Shown in pieces: positions 35,626 through 50,966 of a DNA stretch of 64,000 bases. The stretch is from contig VXCM01000453.1 of assembly GCA_014773175.1 (NCBI GenBank), forward strand, positions 117,352 through 181,351, read 5' to 3'. The translations under genes were made by a program, and so were the position numbers. This DNA comes from Lucifuga dentata (taxonomy: Eukaryota; Chordata; Actinopteri; Ophidiiformes; Bythitidae). The notes beneath the pieces are model-generated. The model saw only the letters and a program-made list of their open reading frames with translations, searched no databases and had not been told where the DNA came from. Position 1 is the stretch's first letter; the number at the start of each line of letters is the position of its first letter.

Positions 35626-37499
35626 TAAACCACTTTTGCTGTGGTTAGCGTGGTGGCTAACAATAACATAAAGCATACGCAGTGGCTTAAATAATATGAC
35701 AAATAAAGCAAACTTTCATATGACACTAGATATATTACTGCATTTTTAATGGATAAGTATCCGCTATATAAAGTCTCATCCAGTCCTGATCTTTTAATTA
35801 TTGTAGCCCATAGCAGGCCACTGCGCTCCGGGTATGTCAGCTGTCAAAATGTACCATTGTACCACTGTTAAAACAGCATGGAGTGGCACAAAGTAAACAG
35901 CAGCCAGCAGCTTCAATGAAATACAAACACTGAGTGCATGTGACAGTGAGCAATGCCGCTTGGGATTTAAAAAATGGTTTTGCATTGTTTAAGCAACATT
36001 TTGCGTGTGTATTAAGCCTCTTAACTGCTGCTGATGACTGAGAACTGCAGCGTTTTGATGAAGAGAGGCGGTCCAAAACCTTTCCAAACCTTCCTGTCAC
36101 ATCAGTTCCAGACAGAGATTCATCTCTAGAGATTATAGAAAACGTTATATAGGACACTATAGAAAATATTATAGAAAGGTATCAGACTCAACATTAAAAG
36201 CCCTGATGGAAATTCTCCCCCCATGGAACACCGAGGTGTTTTCACTTATTTTGGACCTTTTCTCAACACTGCGTGGGTGTAGACACATCATGCTTGTTTG
36301 ACATCTCTCTGACTGTCCCGACAGATTTTTGCACCTTTTCAGCAGGGATTATTTACTCCACTATGATTCTTTTAAGCAAAGGAGTTTGGTGACCTGAGCT
36401 CCACATGTACCTGCACTGAAATGTTGCCTAATCAGCCTGAAAATGCCTGTAAATGTGTGCAGGACCTCTAAAGGATTAAGACTGCAGTCAGGAATACTTG
36501 ATATAAACACACTTACTGTATGTGACATGCAAGAACAACTATAGATGCCAATCAAACCCACTTTGTCCACTTTTGGCTCTCAACAGTTGTTGTTGGAACA
36601 GCTACAGGAGCAAATGTCTCAACAGCAATACTGGAGAATGACAACATCCATCCTTGTAGTTGAGATTTTCTACATTGGGTCAATTAACGCTGCCTAATTA
36701 TCCAGCTATGTTAATTCATTAAAGCAATGAACGGCAATATCAGAACAATTAACAGAGCATAATAAGGCTGTTTAAACCTTTGTAGTTACAGATTTATGAC
36801 TGGAGGATCTCAGAGCTGGTTAAGATATAGCAACGCAATATCACCCAGGTAGCTCACAGCTTCAACACAAACCAACTTTGGAAATGTTGGCTTGTCAAGT
36901 GTTAGTTTGTCGCAGTTACAGTGTCTTACTTTGTAAGATAACTGGGACCATCAACAACATATAAAAGCCATCAAAACTCTCTATTTCTTTGCCCCAATAA
37001 TGTATATTAGGTATATAACAAAGACACAATGGTCCAAATCACTCAGTGTGAATCATTCTTTTGGCCATTCAAACATAGGTCTCTTTAATGGGAAAGTGCC
37101 ATAAAGGATCTGTTCAAACATACCAGGATCTTTATGGATAGAGGTGCAGTTCTCCCACTGTATTTGCTGGGTGATGCAGGAAATTACATGTATACACAAA
37201 GCAAGAAATTGTTTATAACGACATGGAGAATGAGAGTCAGTTACACAGCATCATCTCTCACAGTGCCATACAGCTGTCTGCTTACATCTCGTCTTCGCCG
37301 CAGTTGGAGTGCAGTGCTCTGATTTCTGTATCAATTTCCAGCAATTTTATTGTCCGTAAAAGATGTGTGATCTAAGAGCAAAATTTAAATTGTCATTTAT
37401 GAGTCTTGCGTGACTCGTCGGCACACCATACACAAAAACGTCTAACGTCAGAGCGCTATAATCGTGTACCTTTGCTAGTCATCTAACTGCTCTTATTTT

Positions 37500-37680
37500 C
37501 ACTTTTTCTGTGTAGAAAATGTTATAGAAATTTTACAGAAACATTACTAGGACCTACTTAGTAAAATTGGGTGCAACTTTTACAGAAAAATGACCTGGAG
37601 TTCTTTTCAATCATGAGGCTCAAGTGTTAAACTGCCAGCAAATGAACAGATTGGGGCTCATGTCTGAAAGGGGCTTAAAT
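37500..37680 (+). repeat. Dispersed repeat, first arm of an inverted pair
   Basis: Sequence around cctggagttcttttcaatca and aaactgccagcaaatgaaca recurs in reverse complement at about 44310-44470. It is moderately diverged. The family is unknown. Confidence 0.6.
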
Positions 37681-38578
37681 GAAAAAAAAAAAAAAAANAA
37701 AAAAAAAAAAAAAAAGTGGGAAAAAACACAGTAAATAATGCAGTTCACCAAAAAGTATGATCTCAACACCCTCTCTCACACGGTGCATTTGATTGTACAG
37801 GTCCACCTAATAAACTGCTAACTCACTGCAGGTAAAAGTTTGCTTTAATAAACTGTTTGATAGTTTTTGTTATGCAATTTACCCATAGTTCATTATCTTC
37901 ATAATCCTCATAAAATTTCTGATTACATATTTCAATGGGAATCAAAACAGAATCCCACCCCAAACAATCAAGGAATCATGACACAGCGCACCTTTTAAAG
38001 CTGCCGAGAAGTACAAAAACAATAGAGTCATTCGATTAATACAAAGAGAGATCTGTTTGGACTAAAACATGCATTCATTTTGATGGAGATTACTGTTTTC
38101 CTCTGTGTTTTCATGCCCTTTTGTCACTGATCACATCCCTGTTAATGGGAACATTGTTCAGTTCACCTCCTTTAGTTTCTTTTGAGCAAATAATGACTTC
38201 TTGCAGCACCCAAGAGTCATCCTTAAAAAAGAAGAATTGCAGCAGTTCTTTTTGTTGTTGCCATGCATGCTGGGAATTTCTCTCCATAGGGCCACACAGA
38301 GCCCCCCGACATGTTGCGTTGAAGAGATATTTTTAGTTGGTTAGCTACACTCCTGCACAAAAAGACAAAGACTCCAGCTTCAGCTCGCACACATGATCAC
38401 ATACAGGGTGCCTTTGAATCTTTATTGTGCAGGAGATCTAACGCACGTAGGTCAAAGGACTTTGCTTAGGACTAAGACATTAAAAAAAAGACATTAATCT
38501 GCATAAAATACAGTGTTTCTTGTTTTCTTTTATCGTTTCTGCTCGTAGACTCCACTGTCTAGAGAAAGGCTGTACTCA

Positions 38579-39530
<952 letters not shown>

Positions 39531-41879
39531 TGAAACCCTTCCTATCTGAAAACAACAGGAAGGGTTTTGCCAGGACATGTGAAAGTTGTGGTGAAATGCA
39601 AAAAATGTGAAGCCATATGCATTGCTCAAATCATAAATGATTTCCTTCTCATAAATACAAGTATTGCCAAGTAAAGTTATCAATATATCCAATGGATGGA
39701 ATATACTACTTTCCTTCATGCCAGCTCACTTACTCCCTTGGATGAGTAAGATTGACTTTCTGCTAAATTTAACTATTCAACAATTTATGATACAAACTTT
39801 ATATGTCAGCATGCTAAGCAGAATGATGCAGCGTCTACAACAAATACACAGGAATCATCTTGCTCTGGAGAAATAAACAGAGCTGCATTAATCCAACTGG
39901 ATTAATGACGAGGCGTATACATTATGTTAGCTAATGTTATGTTGTCATCACATTGTTGATAATATGTTTATCTCAAAACCAAGATGAGGTTGTAACCAAG
40001 GGTAATGCTGGCATCATTAACACACACCGAGCATTAGTTTGACTGAGGATAGGAAGCACGCTGTTAGCATAATGCTAATACATTTAATGCTGTTAATTCA
40101 ACTTAATGGCGTGAGAGGAAGCTATGTTATTTTTGAAGAATTCGACACATACAAATTCATGTCATGTGACACAAATGACACATTTCTTTTCATAATTAAA
40201 ACTTTGTCATATGTATGTACCATAATAACACTAAAAGGTGTATGAAGAAATGTCTACATATAAAGTCGCAAAGCTTTTTTCATGTGGTGTTGATGGACAC
40301 TGCTTTTCTACAGTGCAATGTGTAGCAGAAAGTGTGAAATTATTCACATCAGGAAAGAGTTTAAAAGAAAAATTAAGTAAAAACTGTAATGTAAACTAAA
40401 CAAATCATTGTAAAAGCAAATATTTGTTTTCCATTTGTAATGCATGTTGATTTGCACTTTACATCTTGCAAAACACACACACACAAACAGTGCTAATATG
40501 CATTATTTGCATAGAGCTGTCACAATATTACTACAATACTGCCCAAAAGCGTATAGTGTACTTTATAGTATTATATTGGAACACATACAAGCTTTAATTT
40601 CCTGGTGGATGTGGAAATTGTGAGTTGTTTCATTCAGAGTTGGTGAGTGTTTTGCTGTTTTGGATACACTTCTGTGTTCATTCTTATGTTTCAGTCCACT
40701 TCCAGTGCATACTGATTTCCCACAAGCGACTTTATGGAAATGATAATTATACTATATTATACTTGGTCAATAGAGTGAGTCTATTGTGTCTTCATTAGGA
40801 GAAGCGAGGGCTTCTCTCATTTGTTGGAGCCCCAGTTCTTCGTTGTTTAATGTGCTTTTAAACAAATCATGCCTCGTGAACCACTTTATATTCTGCATCA
40901 TGTTTTCCTCCCCCATGTTGCAAATCAAATATGGCCACCTGCACCTTCACTCTGCACAGTTTTTGGCCACACCACTGATGTGAAGCCACACCTTTATCAT
41001 CTCCAACCTCTCCTTATAACACCGCTGCGGCCCCTCGACTGCAGAGTGCGAGCCACATGAGTCATCATGGCAATCACAGGCAGATAGAGTGACAGAGATG
41101 GGGAGAAGGGCAAAAGATGGTGAGAGGAAAATGGACAAAAGCAGCAAGGGGACACAGAAAGAGACAGACGTGGAAAGAGAGACAAGGTTGCCCAACATGA
41201 ACGGACATGCGTGCGTCCAAAGATAGATGGTGAATGGAGCACCAGGGAGGGCAATGATAGTGGTGGTGCAGGGGAGTTATTCCAAAAAAAAAAGAAGAAA
41301 AAACTAGATGTGCCACTTGTAGACAAGACTGGAAATGTCATGATGTTACTCCTCATGAAGTGCCATGATCCATGAATGAGAAGATGGGGTGGAGAGGAGG
41401 GTTAGGATTGGTGGATGAATGTAGAATGGGAGGGGGATGGAAGAAGAATGAATGTGAGGGTGGGAAATGAGTGAGAAAAGGATGAGCGATGATGGAGGCG
41501 AGGTACAAACATGGAGGGGTGAGGAGATGGGAAGGATTGGCAGAAAAGACAGAAGGGGACATGAAAAGAAAGAAAAGGGTGGAGAGAGAAAGAATGAGAG
41601 AGAGAAGGATTGCCAGTGGGCCAGCACTGTGGAGATAGAGGCAAACAGAGAATGCAGGATGTTGCTCTGGGCTCTGGCAAATAAATGGGAGAATGCTGAC
41701 ATTTGCACACTGATCCAGCTGAGAAAAGAAAAAGAGGGAGAAACAAGAGAGAGAGAGAGAAAAACTGAGGGAGGGGGAAGTGAGAAAAAAAGAGGTGGAG
41801 GGAGGAGAGAAATGGGGAGCAAGCACATGGAAATGCACTAGCCTGGCTTAAGAGGGGCACTGCTGCATAAGCGTGCATG

Positions 41880-41880
<1 letters not shown>

Positions 41881-41929
<49 letters not shown>
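41881..41929. repeat. (GT)n microsatellite
   Basis: About 24 units. Confidence 0.94.
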
Positions 41930-41930
<1 letters not shown>

Positions 41931-42824
41931 AGAGGGAACTTCCTTCAAGACTGCAGTATTCCTTACAAACACACACAGCCCTCCTCAGTCTTTCTTTCCC
42001 AGCTACCCCTTGATCTAAAAATAGCCGTTCCACTCTCCTACAAGAGGCAGCAACCATTCTGAACCAATCAACATGCTCTGTCAAAGGCATCGGTACCCAC
42101 CACCCCTCAATGTGTGCATGTATGAGAGTATATGTGGGGAACTCCTGCCTAAAAGTCATACAACTACACCTCCCATCTTCACTGGTTTGTAGAAATGGAA
42201 GGAAGGGAAGGAGATCCCTTAAAGGAACATAAGCATGGAAAACTGAGTGAGAGGGAGAAAGGGGAGAACAAAAAAGGCAAGAGGAGGAGTGAGTGTAAAA
42301 GTGAAAGAGGGAGAAGGAGATCTGGCTGCATTTGAAACAGGCTTCAAAGGAATATTAATGTGATCCTGTGCAAGAGCTGCAGAGAGGGGGGGAAAGAGGG
42401 ACAGAGAATGTGAGACAGAGAGCTATGAGGGCGGGAGAATGAAGGTAATCATGATGCTGTTCCCTCAATCATCCCTCCGTCCATAGTTCTGCCCATGCAC
42501 GAGCAACTTCTCCCACTAACTTGGCTTCCAGCCCCACCCTGCACCCCGAATCACCTCCTGCCCCTCCCAAAACCCAGACGCACATGGGACGTAGTCGTCA
42601 GAGCAGATGTCCAACTCTGGGCGAATAAAATTGATTCCTGAGTCGTGGGTGAACCCATTTCATCCTCAGGCCATGGCGAACATGGTGTGCAGCCAATGTC
42701 AAGCTGCTGCTATGGCTCTTTTCCCAGCCCAGAGAGCACTTTTGCCTAAGCGCATATAGTAAGCACCAAGCTAAAGGTCAATCCTGCATGACTGGACCAC
42801 CACTAGGAGCTGGACAGCTATATC

Positions 42825-43166
42825 CATCCATCCATTTTCTATACCTGTTTGTCCTGTTAAGGGGTCACGAGGGGGCTGGAGCCAGCAGTCAATGGGCTAG
42901 AGGCGGGATACATCCTGGACAGGTCGCCAGTCTATCGCAGGATGACACATAGAGACAGACAAACTCATTCACACCTTCATTCACACCTAGTCAATTTAGA
43001 GTTTCCTGTTCACCTGACCTGCATGTCTTTGGAGGAAGCTGGTGGGAACCCACAGACACTGGGAGAACATGCAAACTTCACACAGAAAGGACCCAGTTGG
43101 ATTTAAACCTGGGACCTTCTTGCTGTGAGGCAACAGTGCTAACCACTCAGCCACCATACCGCCCAA
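42825..43166 (-). mobile_element. L2-type (Maui-like) LINE 3' end or derived SINE
   Basis: Begins on the plus strand with an (ATCC)n tail (atccatccatccattttcta). It continues through the familiar fish repeat phrases ggcgggatacatcctggaca, tcgccagtctatcgcaggat and acatgcaaacttcacacaga, ending at ccataccgccc. The microsatellite tail marks the 3' end, so the element's sense strand is minus. Only about 340 bp is present, as usual for 5'-truncated copies. The clade assignment is from memory. Confidence 0.7.
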
Positions 43167-44309
43167 CAGCTATAATCATGCTGCTATTTTAGCTTCTTGA
43201 AGGTACACAGAAACTCATATCGCAATGCAGGCAAAGACTTCCTGCCTCAAATACGGTCTACTGTTTTATTATGTACTGTGAAACAAATATTTTTCTCAAT
43301 CATCCTGCTGGTGTCTGATTGTAGTTTTGGGGACTTTCTGGCTCCAAGACCCAACTAACATCTGCAATTCCCCAGCTGTGATCCTTGGAGATTCTTTGGC
43401 CTCTCAAACCATCCTCCTCACTGTGCATGGGGACATGTCCTCCTCCTCCAGGCCGATTGAAAAATATATTTGTTTCATTATAATAATTTTGTTTCCCTTT
43501 CTATTATTTTACTTTAATTAAAGGCTATATATTTGTTAGTATTTTTAATGAAAAATCATGAGGATAAACATAAAGACAATTAGGTTGCCAATATTTGTGG
43601 AGGACGCTGTATGTCATAAACTCCTCTATATCTACATGTGGGTAACTCTGTAACCCTACTTATTGTTCCATTTTAAATATATTTTCAGCTACCTATGCCT
43701 TATTTCATATTTGCCTCCACCTGTTTTTGATGCAGGTGTGCCTGTGTATGTGTGTATGTGTGTGTCTGGAATCCCCTGGATGTCCCCAGGCTATAGCAGT
43801 GGGTGGCGAGCAGTAGGTCTGTGCTTTGGAAGTATTTTACAAGGCGAAGCCACGCACACATGGGATGTGGATGTGCACAACCAAACACAAACACAGACTC
43901 ACGCACACACTCATACTTAAAGAGTTAATCACCAAGCCACAACAGACCAGAGGAGATCAGGACATGGGGGAGGACATCAAGAGATGACAGAAGGGAAGGG
44001 AAGAAAACAACCGATGAGGGTGGAAAAGATGTCAATATATAGAATGATAAAGAAAGATTTCTACAAAGAAATGTTGCCTAATGGGGAGAAAAAAGAGGAG
44101 CCTGACAAAAGTAGCAGTAAAATGATACAATGGGCTCCAGTTATGAATAGTTTCCTATTTTCCTCTCTTAAATTTGGATCCATGGACCATACATAGACCA
44201 CTGATTTGTCCCTGTCTTCATGAAAATCTTTCTGTGTGATCCCGACTGCTTCTAAATTTTATGAGGAACATTTTGATTTCTCAAAACAGGAAAAGCGCAG
44301 GTGTAACTA

Positions 44310-44475
44310 CTAAAGGTTCTTTCACACACGCACCCCATGCTGTTAATTTGCTGGCAATTTAACACCTCAGCCTCATGCTTGAAAAGAACCCTGAGTCTCT
44401 TTTCTGTAAAATATCACTGGCAATGTTACTAGACAGGACCCATTAACATTTCCATAACACTTCCTTCACGGCAAA
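44310..44475 (-). repeat. Dispersed repeat, second arm of an inverted pair
   Basis: Reverse-complement relative of 37500-37680 (ttgctggcaatttaacacct, gcttgaaaagaaccctgagt). One edge reads ggttctttcacacacgcacc, which may be a transposon end. Confidence 0.6.
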
Positions 44476-45159
44476 ACTGAACAAATGCAGTCATACTGCC
44501 AGCAAAGTCACACACAAGACAGGAAATTGAAGCTGAAAATGGATCATAGCACTTTTTTTTTTCTTCTGAAACAGAAACAATTGACATCTTTTCTTTAAAT
44601 GCATTATACACAAACATTTTAGAAAGAGGTGCACAACTGGGTATCTTTAAAATAGAAAATGTNCCCCCCCCCCCCCCCCTTTTTTTTTTTACACTATTAT
44701 GACATAGTTTTTCTGGAACCTCAGTTGCAAGACCTTATAAACCTGCTAATTTTATTGGTTAAATATCATATTTGTATTTGCAAGTGGTCCAATACATGTC
44801 CTTGTTTAATCTGTTTTTACTTAAATCTGTTGAATGCTTTCAGCATCCAAACTTACATATAAGATGAATAGCAAGAACAAAAAAAATGACTACATTTAAA
44901 TGGCCATAACTCAGTGGCCCTGAGTCTGACTCAATTGTAATTTTGCACAATTCATCCTTGTGTAAAACTTTAATATTCCCCACAGGCAAGATACAGATGC
45001 ATACAAAAAACAAAAACAATAACAAATTTATAATATTATGCAACCTGGTGGAGGTACGGGTACATTCTAGTTTTTAATGTGATCTATTACTATTTTGGAG
45101 TATAGATATTGTTCTGCTAATGTGCATTGTGTGAAATACAGTTGTGTATGTACTATAGA

Positions 45160-45310
45160 AATGGTTCTCAAACTGTCATATGTGTGCAATCTGTGGTACT
45201 TGAAGTGTCCTCCGGGTGGTATGTGAGGGAGCGCTCTGGAGATTTCAGAGAACCAAAATAATTGAAATCTGTGGAAATTCTGATGTTTGTGATAAAGCTA
45301 GCTCCAAAGC
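45160..45310 (+). mobile_element. hAT-like repeat end (ggttctcaaactg)
   Basis: Begins aaatggttctcaaactgtca, a classic hAT-type tip, then a ggtactt/ctccgggtgg region and gaaatctgtggaaattctga. A related inverted segment lies at 51595-51725. Confidence 0.55.
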
Positions 45311-45569
45311 TAGCTACATTTTGAAATAAAGGCAGCTCTTTATAGCACAAACTTAGCTTGGTTAGCAGGCAGGTTAGCAATCTATTTGTGATACATGTAC
45401 AGTATTTGAGATTAGCCAGCAAGCTAAGTGCTGTCTGTCTGTCAGCCACCAGAGCAGATTCATAAACTGCTACTATGTTCCACTCAATCATTTCCAGGAC
45501 ATAAAGCAGTCAGCACTCATTATCTCCCTGGGATCCCATGCTAATGGGGTTTTCCCTTATAGCAGGTCC

Positions 45570-45571
<2 letters not shown>

Positions 45572-45628
<57 letters not shown>
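45572..45628. repeat. (CA)n microsatellite
   Basis: About 28 units. A second (CA)n lies at 45739-45773. Confidence 0.95.
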
Positions 45629-45630
<2 letters not shown>

Positions 45631-45736
45631 TTGCTTACATGGTGTGCATGTGTATGCATGTATACACATTGACACAAAGGTTACATGCCAACCATAGACA
45701 CTTTAAAGGCACTCGTACATGAACACACCTTTGCAT

Positions 45737-45778
<42 letters not shown>

Positions 45779-48549
45779 TTAGAACACCTTGTCATGGATC
45801 AGCAATTTCACACAACTTGTGCTACAAATCACAGCTCTAGACGGAGCTCATACGGTTGCTCTTGCCAAAGTCTGCTTCCAGTCCAATTATGACAGCACTT
45901 ATCTATCATTATGGTGCTGCACTCTGCTGCCCTTAAAACAGAAAAAAAGAAAAGTTTAGCCGCTTTGAGTGATTTAGAAATTATATATTTTTTTCTCTAC
46001 TAAATACACGCATGTCTAAATGTTGATTATTAAAACATAATTAAAACATATATCATCCTGAACAAACAGTGTGTGATGCACATGGTCATGAATTGATCAA
46101 TTAAGTGTGCAGGGAAATTTTCAAATCTGCCAGCGGAGGGATGGCAAAGCCATCTTCATCTGAGCAGCCCACTTGGCACCTCTTTTGTTTTCGCTTTTTT
46201 ATCTGCTAACAGCAGTGCCAATGGCCCTCCAGCCTTGGAGAAGTTACTATGGAGGTCAAACACTGGATTGGGCTGACATCTGCTGGTGGGAGGGACAAAG
46301 CCTCTGCACACCAATAAGCTTCAACCGAAATGACATCACTGCCTCCTGTCTCCTATTTTACTGCCTTGTTCTGTGTCAAATGGAAACACTGGGCCCCAGG
46401 CCTGGGATTAAATGGGTTTAATGATGAATTGAGGTATGGATCCGCCTCCAGATTGTAATGGGGTGGGGTAGACATCTGACTAGGGGGCTTTTAGTGCTAC
46501 AACCCTTCTCCTAGCCATGACAGTAGGGGAGAGGAGCAGTGATGCACATATGCCAGCATCTTCATTCCATGGCAGGGTAAATTTCCAAATTAATAAAAGC
46601 TTCATGGTGCTGGGTAAAATATAGTAACAGCAATAACAGCAGATAACCTAATCTAATATAAACCCACCGTATCTTAGCAACCTTGTTAATTCTGAGAGGA
46701 GCAGTGGAGTAAGCAGCAGGAGCACAGCATCCATCATCAAAGACACACCCAGCAGCAACACACACACATCCACACACCAATTACTCACAAACTCTCAAAC
46801 ATACAACATTATGCACATGCACGTGCTATCTTAGCATCAGCCACTATCTCAATCACACTGTGATGCAGATGGACGCATACACATGTGCAGGGTTCCATGC
46901 ACATACACACAGATCCTCAGGCTTACTGTAAGCAGATGGGAGAATGGAGGGGGTGTGGAGCAGAACAATGGGATCCTAATCGTTGGGCTGGATTTCAAAG
47001 CTTCTCCCCTCTATAACACTGTTTCTAGATAAGATTTGAAAATAGTATTTATAGCCGGGGGGGGTAGAGGGGCAACCAGCAGCTTGATTTTCATTTATTT
47101 GAAGTCGGATCTAAATTGGGTGGAGTTACATAATGCAAGGAGTGCGACACTCTACCTGCTATGACTGAGCTGTAGTGAAGCACACTACAGAGGAAATAAT
47201 CCCCCAAAAAAAAAAAAAANAAAAAAAAAAAAAATCCACTGGGCTCCTACTAGTAATTACACTATCATCTTTATAATAATCACTCGCTACACCAAAGGAA
47301 CCTGGCTCATTCATGTGGGTACAGCAGTGGTTGATTCACATCTCAAATTTAATTGACATATCCAGGCCAAAATCCAGTATCCATGCTGAGCCAAGGACAA
47401 AACAAGACAGAAGAACATGACCCATTCCCCCCCACCTNCCCCCCACCCCTACGCACCAGATGTGCAAAGATAGAGAGCTCTATTCTACACAAGTGCATCC
47501 CAAGAAGGCAAAGCTCCATTCTTGATAAGTAAAAAGTAGGACCAGCACTCATAAAGGCTTACCGCTCATAACTTTTAAAGTAAGACTTGGGCAGGCAAAT
47601 ATGGACATGTTTCAGCTTTAAGCTATCTTCAGTGTAGCGTAACAAACAGTGGGTGGGGCTTATAAAGCCCTAGGACCACAGGTGAAACCCAACATCCATC
47701 AGTCTTAACGAGCAGTAATAGAATTTTCTAAGACAATGTAAATCTAAACCACAACACTACACAAACTAGTATGATATAATACACTGCAAATGCAGAAAAT
47801 ATATAGAAAAATACATATAATTAATTTAACAGAAGGCCATTTGATTAGGCATATAGAGTTCATTATTCTCTAAATATTAAGCCCAAATTAAACAATAGGA
47901 GTACTACACCAGTCATAAAAATCATGAAAATGACAACTCCTCATTCAAGCCTTTAGGGTTTTCAGCTTGACAGTTAAGGCCATTCTTGAGCCTGTCTTCC
48001 CCACTTTCTCCCTCCCTGCTTCCCTGGCGTGGGAGCAACACCCCACTCTGAGCAAAGAGGGAGAAGAGGAGTTGGGATGGACATGTGGGATTGGAGAGGA
48101 TCATGAAACCAATTGACACTGGAAGGAGGAATGGAAAAAGAGGAGAATGTGGAGTAGCTGTGGGCATACTATGAAAACAGCAAAGAGGGAGGCACAGAAA
48201 AGATATGAGGGAGAATAGTAAAGCTGGGAGTAATGGCTGATAGAGAGAGGAGAGAGATTCAAAGAAATAAAGGATGAAGATGAAGGGGCAGATGAGAGTA
48301 GCAGGGAGGAGAGTGAGAAGAAACGGAGGGAAGGTGAAGGTGAAGGAGGAAGGAGGGAGGGAGGGAGCAGCAAGCAGTGGAGCATCATGGAGAGCAACCG
48401 GGCCAAAAAGAGTTTAACTGAACCCTTAGTTCATCTGTCTCTGCTGGTGCATGGATACACACTGACAGCTCTGACACACCAGCAGGACTTTCACTCTCTC
48501 ATTAGCACCATAAAAACTCAGTATAGACACCCAAATACACAAAAGTTAA

Positions 48550-48885
48550 AGGACCAGTCCAACACTTTTGCATGTTTAAGCCCAATATATAATACCCACA
48601 TACATTACGTTACCGATAAGCATTTTCCAAAACATAAAACCATATTTTATTTTTCCTGTTATTTCGCCAAATTCCCCAATCTTTCAGAATCAAACATTCA
48701 GGTGATACACCCAGCTTAAAATTCAGTGTTGTGCTTGCTAACATGTACGTCCAAGTATAGAGGGGATGGTCATTTTTAATTTCCCAGTAAAAGCTGTCTT
48801 CTCCTGGGACTATATTCCCTGGCGGAGACATACATTGTCTTCTTTGCAGCTCCATGTTGGACTGGTAGCATTTTCCTTGCTGTAG
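48550..48885 (+). mobile_element. TTAA-family MITE, subfamily B, 3' truncated
   Basis: TTAA (48546-48549) is followed by AGGACCAGTCCAACACTTTT. The element can be followed through gggactatattccctggcgg and cagctccatgttggac, then stops. Confidence 0.83.
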
Positions 48886-49219
48886 AACTATATAATCATC
48901 CAAAACCTATTGACAATATATCAAAAAGCCTTAGTATTGGATTGGGTGACATATTATGAGTTATTTTTTACATATTCTAATCTGTCTGGTCCAGACATTG
49001 TAGATTTGCCTATGTCCAAAATAGCAAATGAACATGAAGCAACACAAACTAGCAAAGCAATAAACAGAAAGAGTGACTGCCTGACAAAGAACTATGTCGC
49101 AGAGATGGAAAATGCAGCCATCAGAGCTGCTGAAGATTAAACTACGCTGGCCATGTTCATCGTAATGAAGAAATACTGTATGCCCTCATGATATATTTAG
49201 ATCCGACAAGGATGTTTCA

Positions 49220-49345
49220 TTTTCACCTGCATCTGTTGGTCTGCTTATTTGTTTGTTAGCAAGATTACTTAAAAAAGTTATGAACCAATTGTAATAAAAC
49301 TTGGTGGCCAGGGAGGAACTTACTGAGTTTTGGGACAGATCTAAA
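49220..49345. repeat. Dispersed vertebrate repeat fragment
   Basis: The phrase gttagcaagattacttaaaa followed by aataaaacttggtggccagg is a recognisable, widespread fish repeat. The family name is not certain. Confidence 0.45.
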
Positions 49346-50651
49346 ATTTTTAAATGATTTCTTAAATGATTTCTCACCATTGCAAGGTAAGGCTTTTTTG
49401 GATCATTTTTGTTCAGATTAATACACCAATTTGAATGAAAAATAAATAAGGCATGGAGAAAAATACAGATAAAACATTACGTGTATGTTGTTTATTATTG
49501 TAATGTTTGGTCTTTTCATGGGATTTTTAATTGTAAAATGATAAAATAACACCTTTGTAGACATGCACACAGAGACAAATGGAGCTTAATATGCCTTATG
49601 ATTCATACTGGGAGAATTTAGTTACTGTGTATCGTAGGGAGAAACTTAGGGAAAGACAGAAAAAGGGAGAGAGATTGTGCTGACCCTCAGCGTTCACCCC
49701 AGTTCCACAAGCCAGCTCCCCCTGTCACTCTCCACCGGAATAAATAAAACATGAGCGGCAGAAACCCAGTGCTACGCTACTTAGTCAGCACCCTGGAACG
49801 GTTAGAACATCCAACAACACACACACACAGACACACACACACAAACACCACCATCTTGCAATCAAAAAACAATCAGCAAACTCTTACACAGCAATGAACC
49901 TGAAGTGCACGTCGAAAAATTATCTTCAGTATCTAAAAGTTATCCGTCATCTGCTTTTAGTAATGTAGCCCAGTTGGCCCACTCTCACACACTTCTCACA
50001 CTCTGCACAGCACTCACCTGAACCGAATATCAGGGAAAAGCTGAGATTGCAGCACCCTACAGCCTGCAGCTCTCCACAAAGACCTCTCCTATTGATGTTT
50101 TATTAACACAGTCATAAATATTGAAAAGACACTTACTAATGAAGCCATGGAGAAAAGTTGCAAAGACAATTTACTGTGCGAGGGAACACAGGGCCCTTGA
50201 AAATGGCACCCTCATACACTTATGTCTCCTTTCCTACTCCTTCATCTGGCTTTCTATGTTGTGACCAGAAGGCCCACCAGCTCTAACATCAGCACCCCCA
50301 CCCCAAAACGAAATCTCCCCACCATCAGGTTGCCTCTGTTTTTCTTGTTCAATGAGATCAATGGATTGGAGGGGCCTGACGATCTGCCACACCCCTCGTG
50401 AATATTAAACATAAATCACAGGCTCTGAGTATAATGAGGCTTGTTTCTAATGACAACAGGCGTGATGAATGTGTCTGTGGCTCTGCATGGTATTACCATA
50501 CAGTGAGGCAGCGGCGCGCATGCGTAGGGGGATGGAGGTGACAATGTATCAAGGCTTTTTCACAGCGTAGTATGACATTTCCACGGCAGAAGCCCCACGG
50601 CGAGCTAGCTTTCCGTGGCATTTCCAACAGCTGTTTATTCACATCCACACA

Positions 50652-50665
50652 TCTGCAGTGTGTAT

Positions 50666-50697
<32 letters not shown>

Positions 50698-50732
50698 CTG
50701 TGTGTAACATGTAAATGNTCTGCAGTGTGTAT

Positions 50733-50764
<32 letters not shown>

Positions 50765-50784
50765 CTGTGTGTAACATGTAAATG
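50652..50784. other. Assembly gap (N at 50718) with 66-bp flanking duplication
   Basis: 50652-50717 equals 50719-50784, with (GT)n in the middle and taacatgtaaatg at the end. Confidence 0.86.
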
Positions 50785-50927
50785 CAATACGGGATTGGCA
50801 TACCAGATGTAATTTGAAGTATCTGTGAGTGAAAGAATACTAAAAAACAGAGGCAGTATTTGACATTAATAGTAATATTATGGTTAAATGTGGCCCAGGA
50901 TGGTAAACAACAAATAGCAAATACGTA

Positions 50928-50966
50928 GATTACAGATGGTACACTGTAAGTGTACCATCTGTAATC
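50928..50966. repeat. Perfect hairpin, 18-bp arms, 3-nt loop
   Basis: The arms gattacagatggtacact and agtgtaccatctgtaatc are separated by gta. The flanks show no matching inverted sequence. Confidence 0.88.

Noticed and set aside
41346..41878. Three overlapping minus-strand frames of about 160 codons, rich in Ser, Pro, Phe and Leu
   Set aside because: They arise from a purine-rich (GA-like) plus strand that lacks stop codons in several frames at once. No domain or conserved motif is present, and all three frames being open together is the sign of low complexity.
42825..43166. tRNA gene or tRNA-derived SINE head in the cgcctcacagc-type segment
   Set aside because: No cloverleaf with A and B boxes could be drawn. 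The pattern is the common L2-type 3' end with an ATCC tail.
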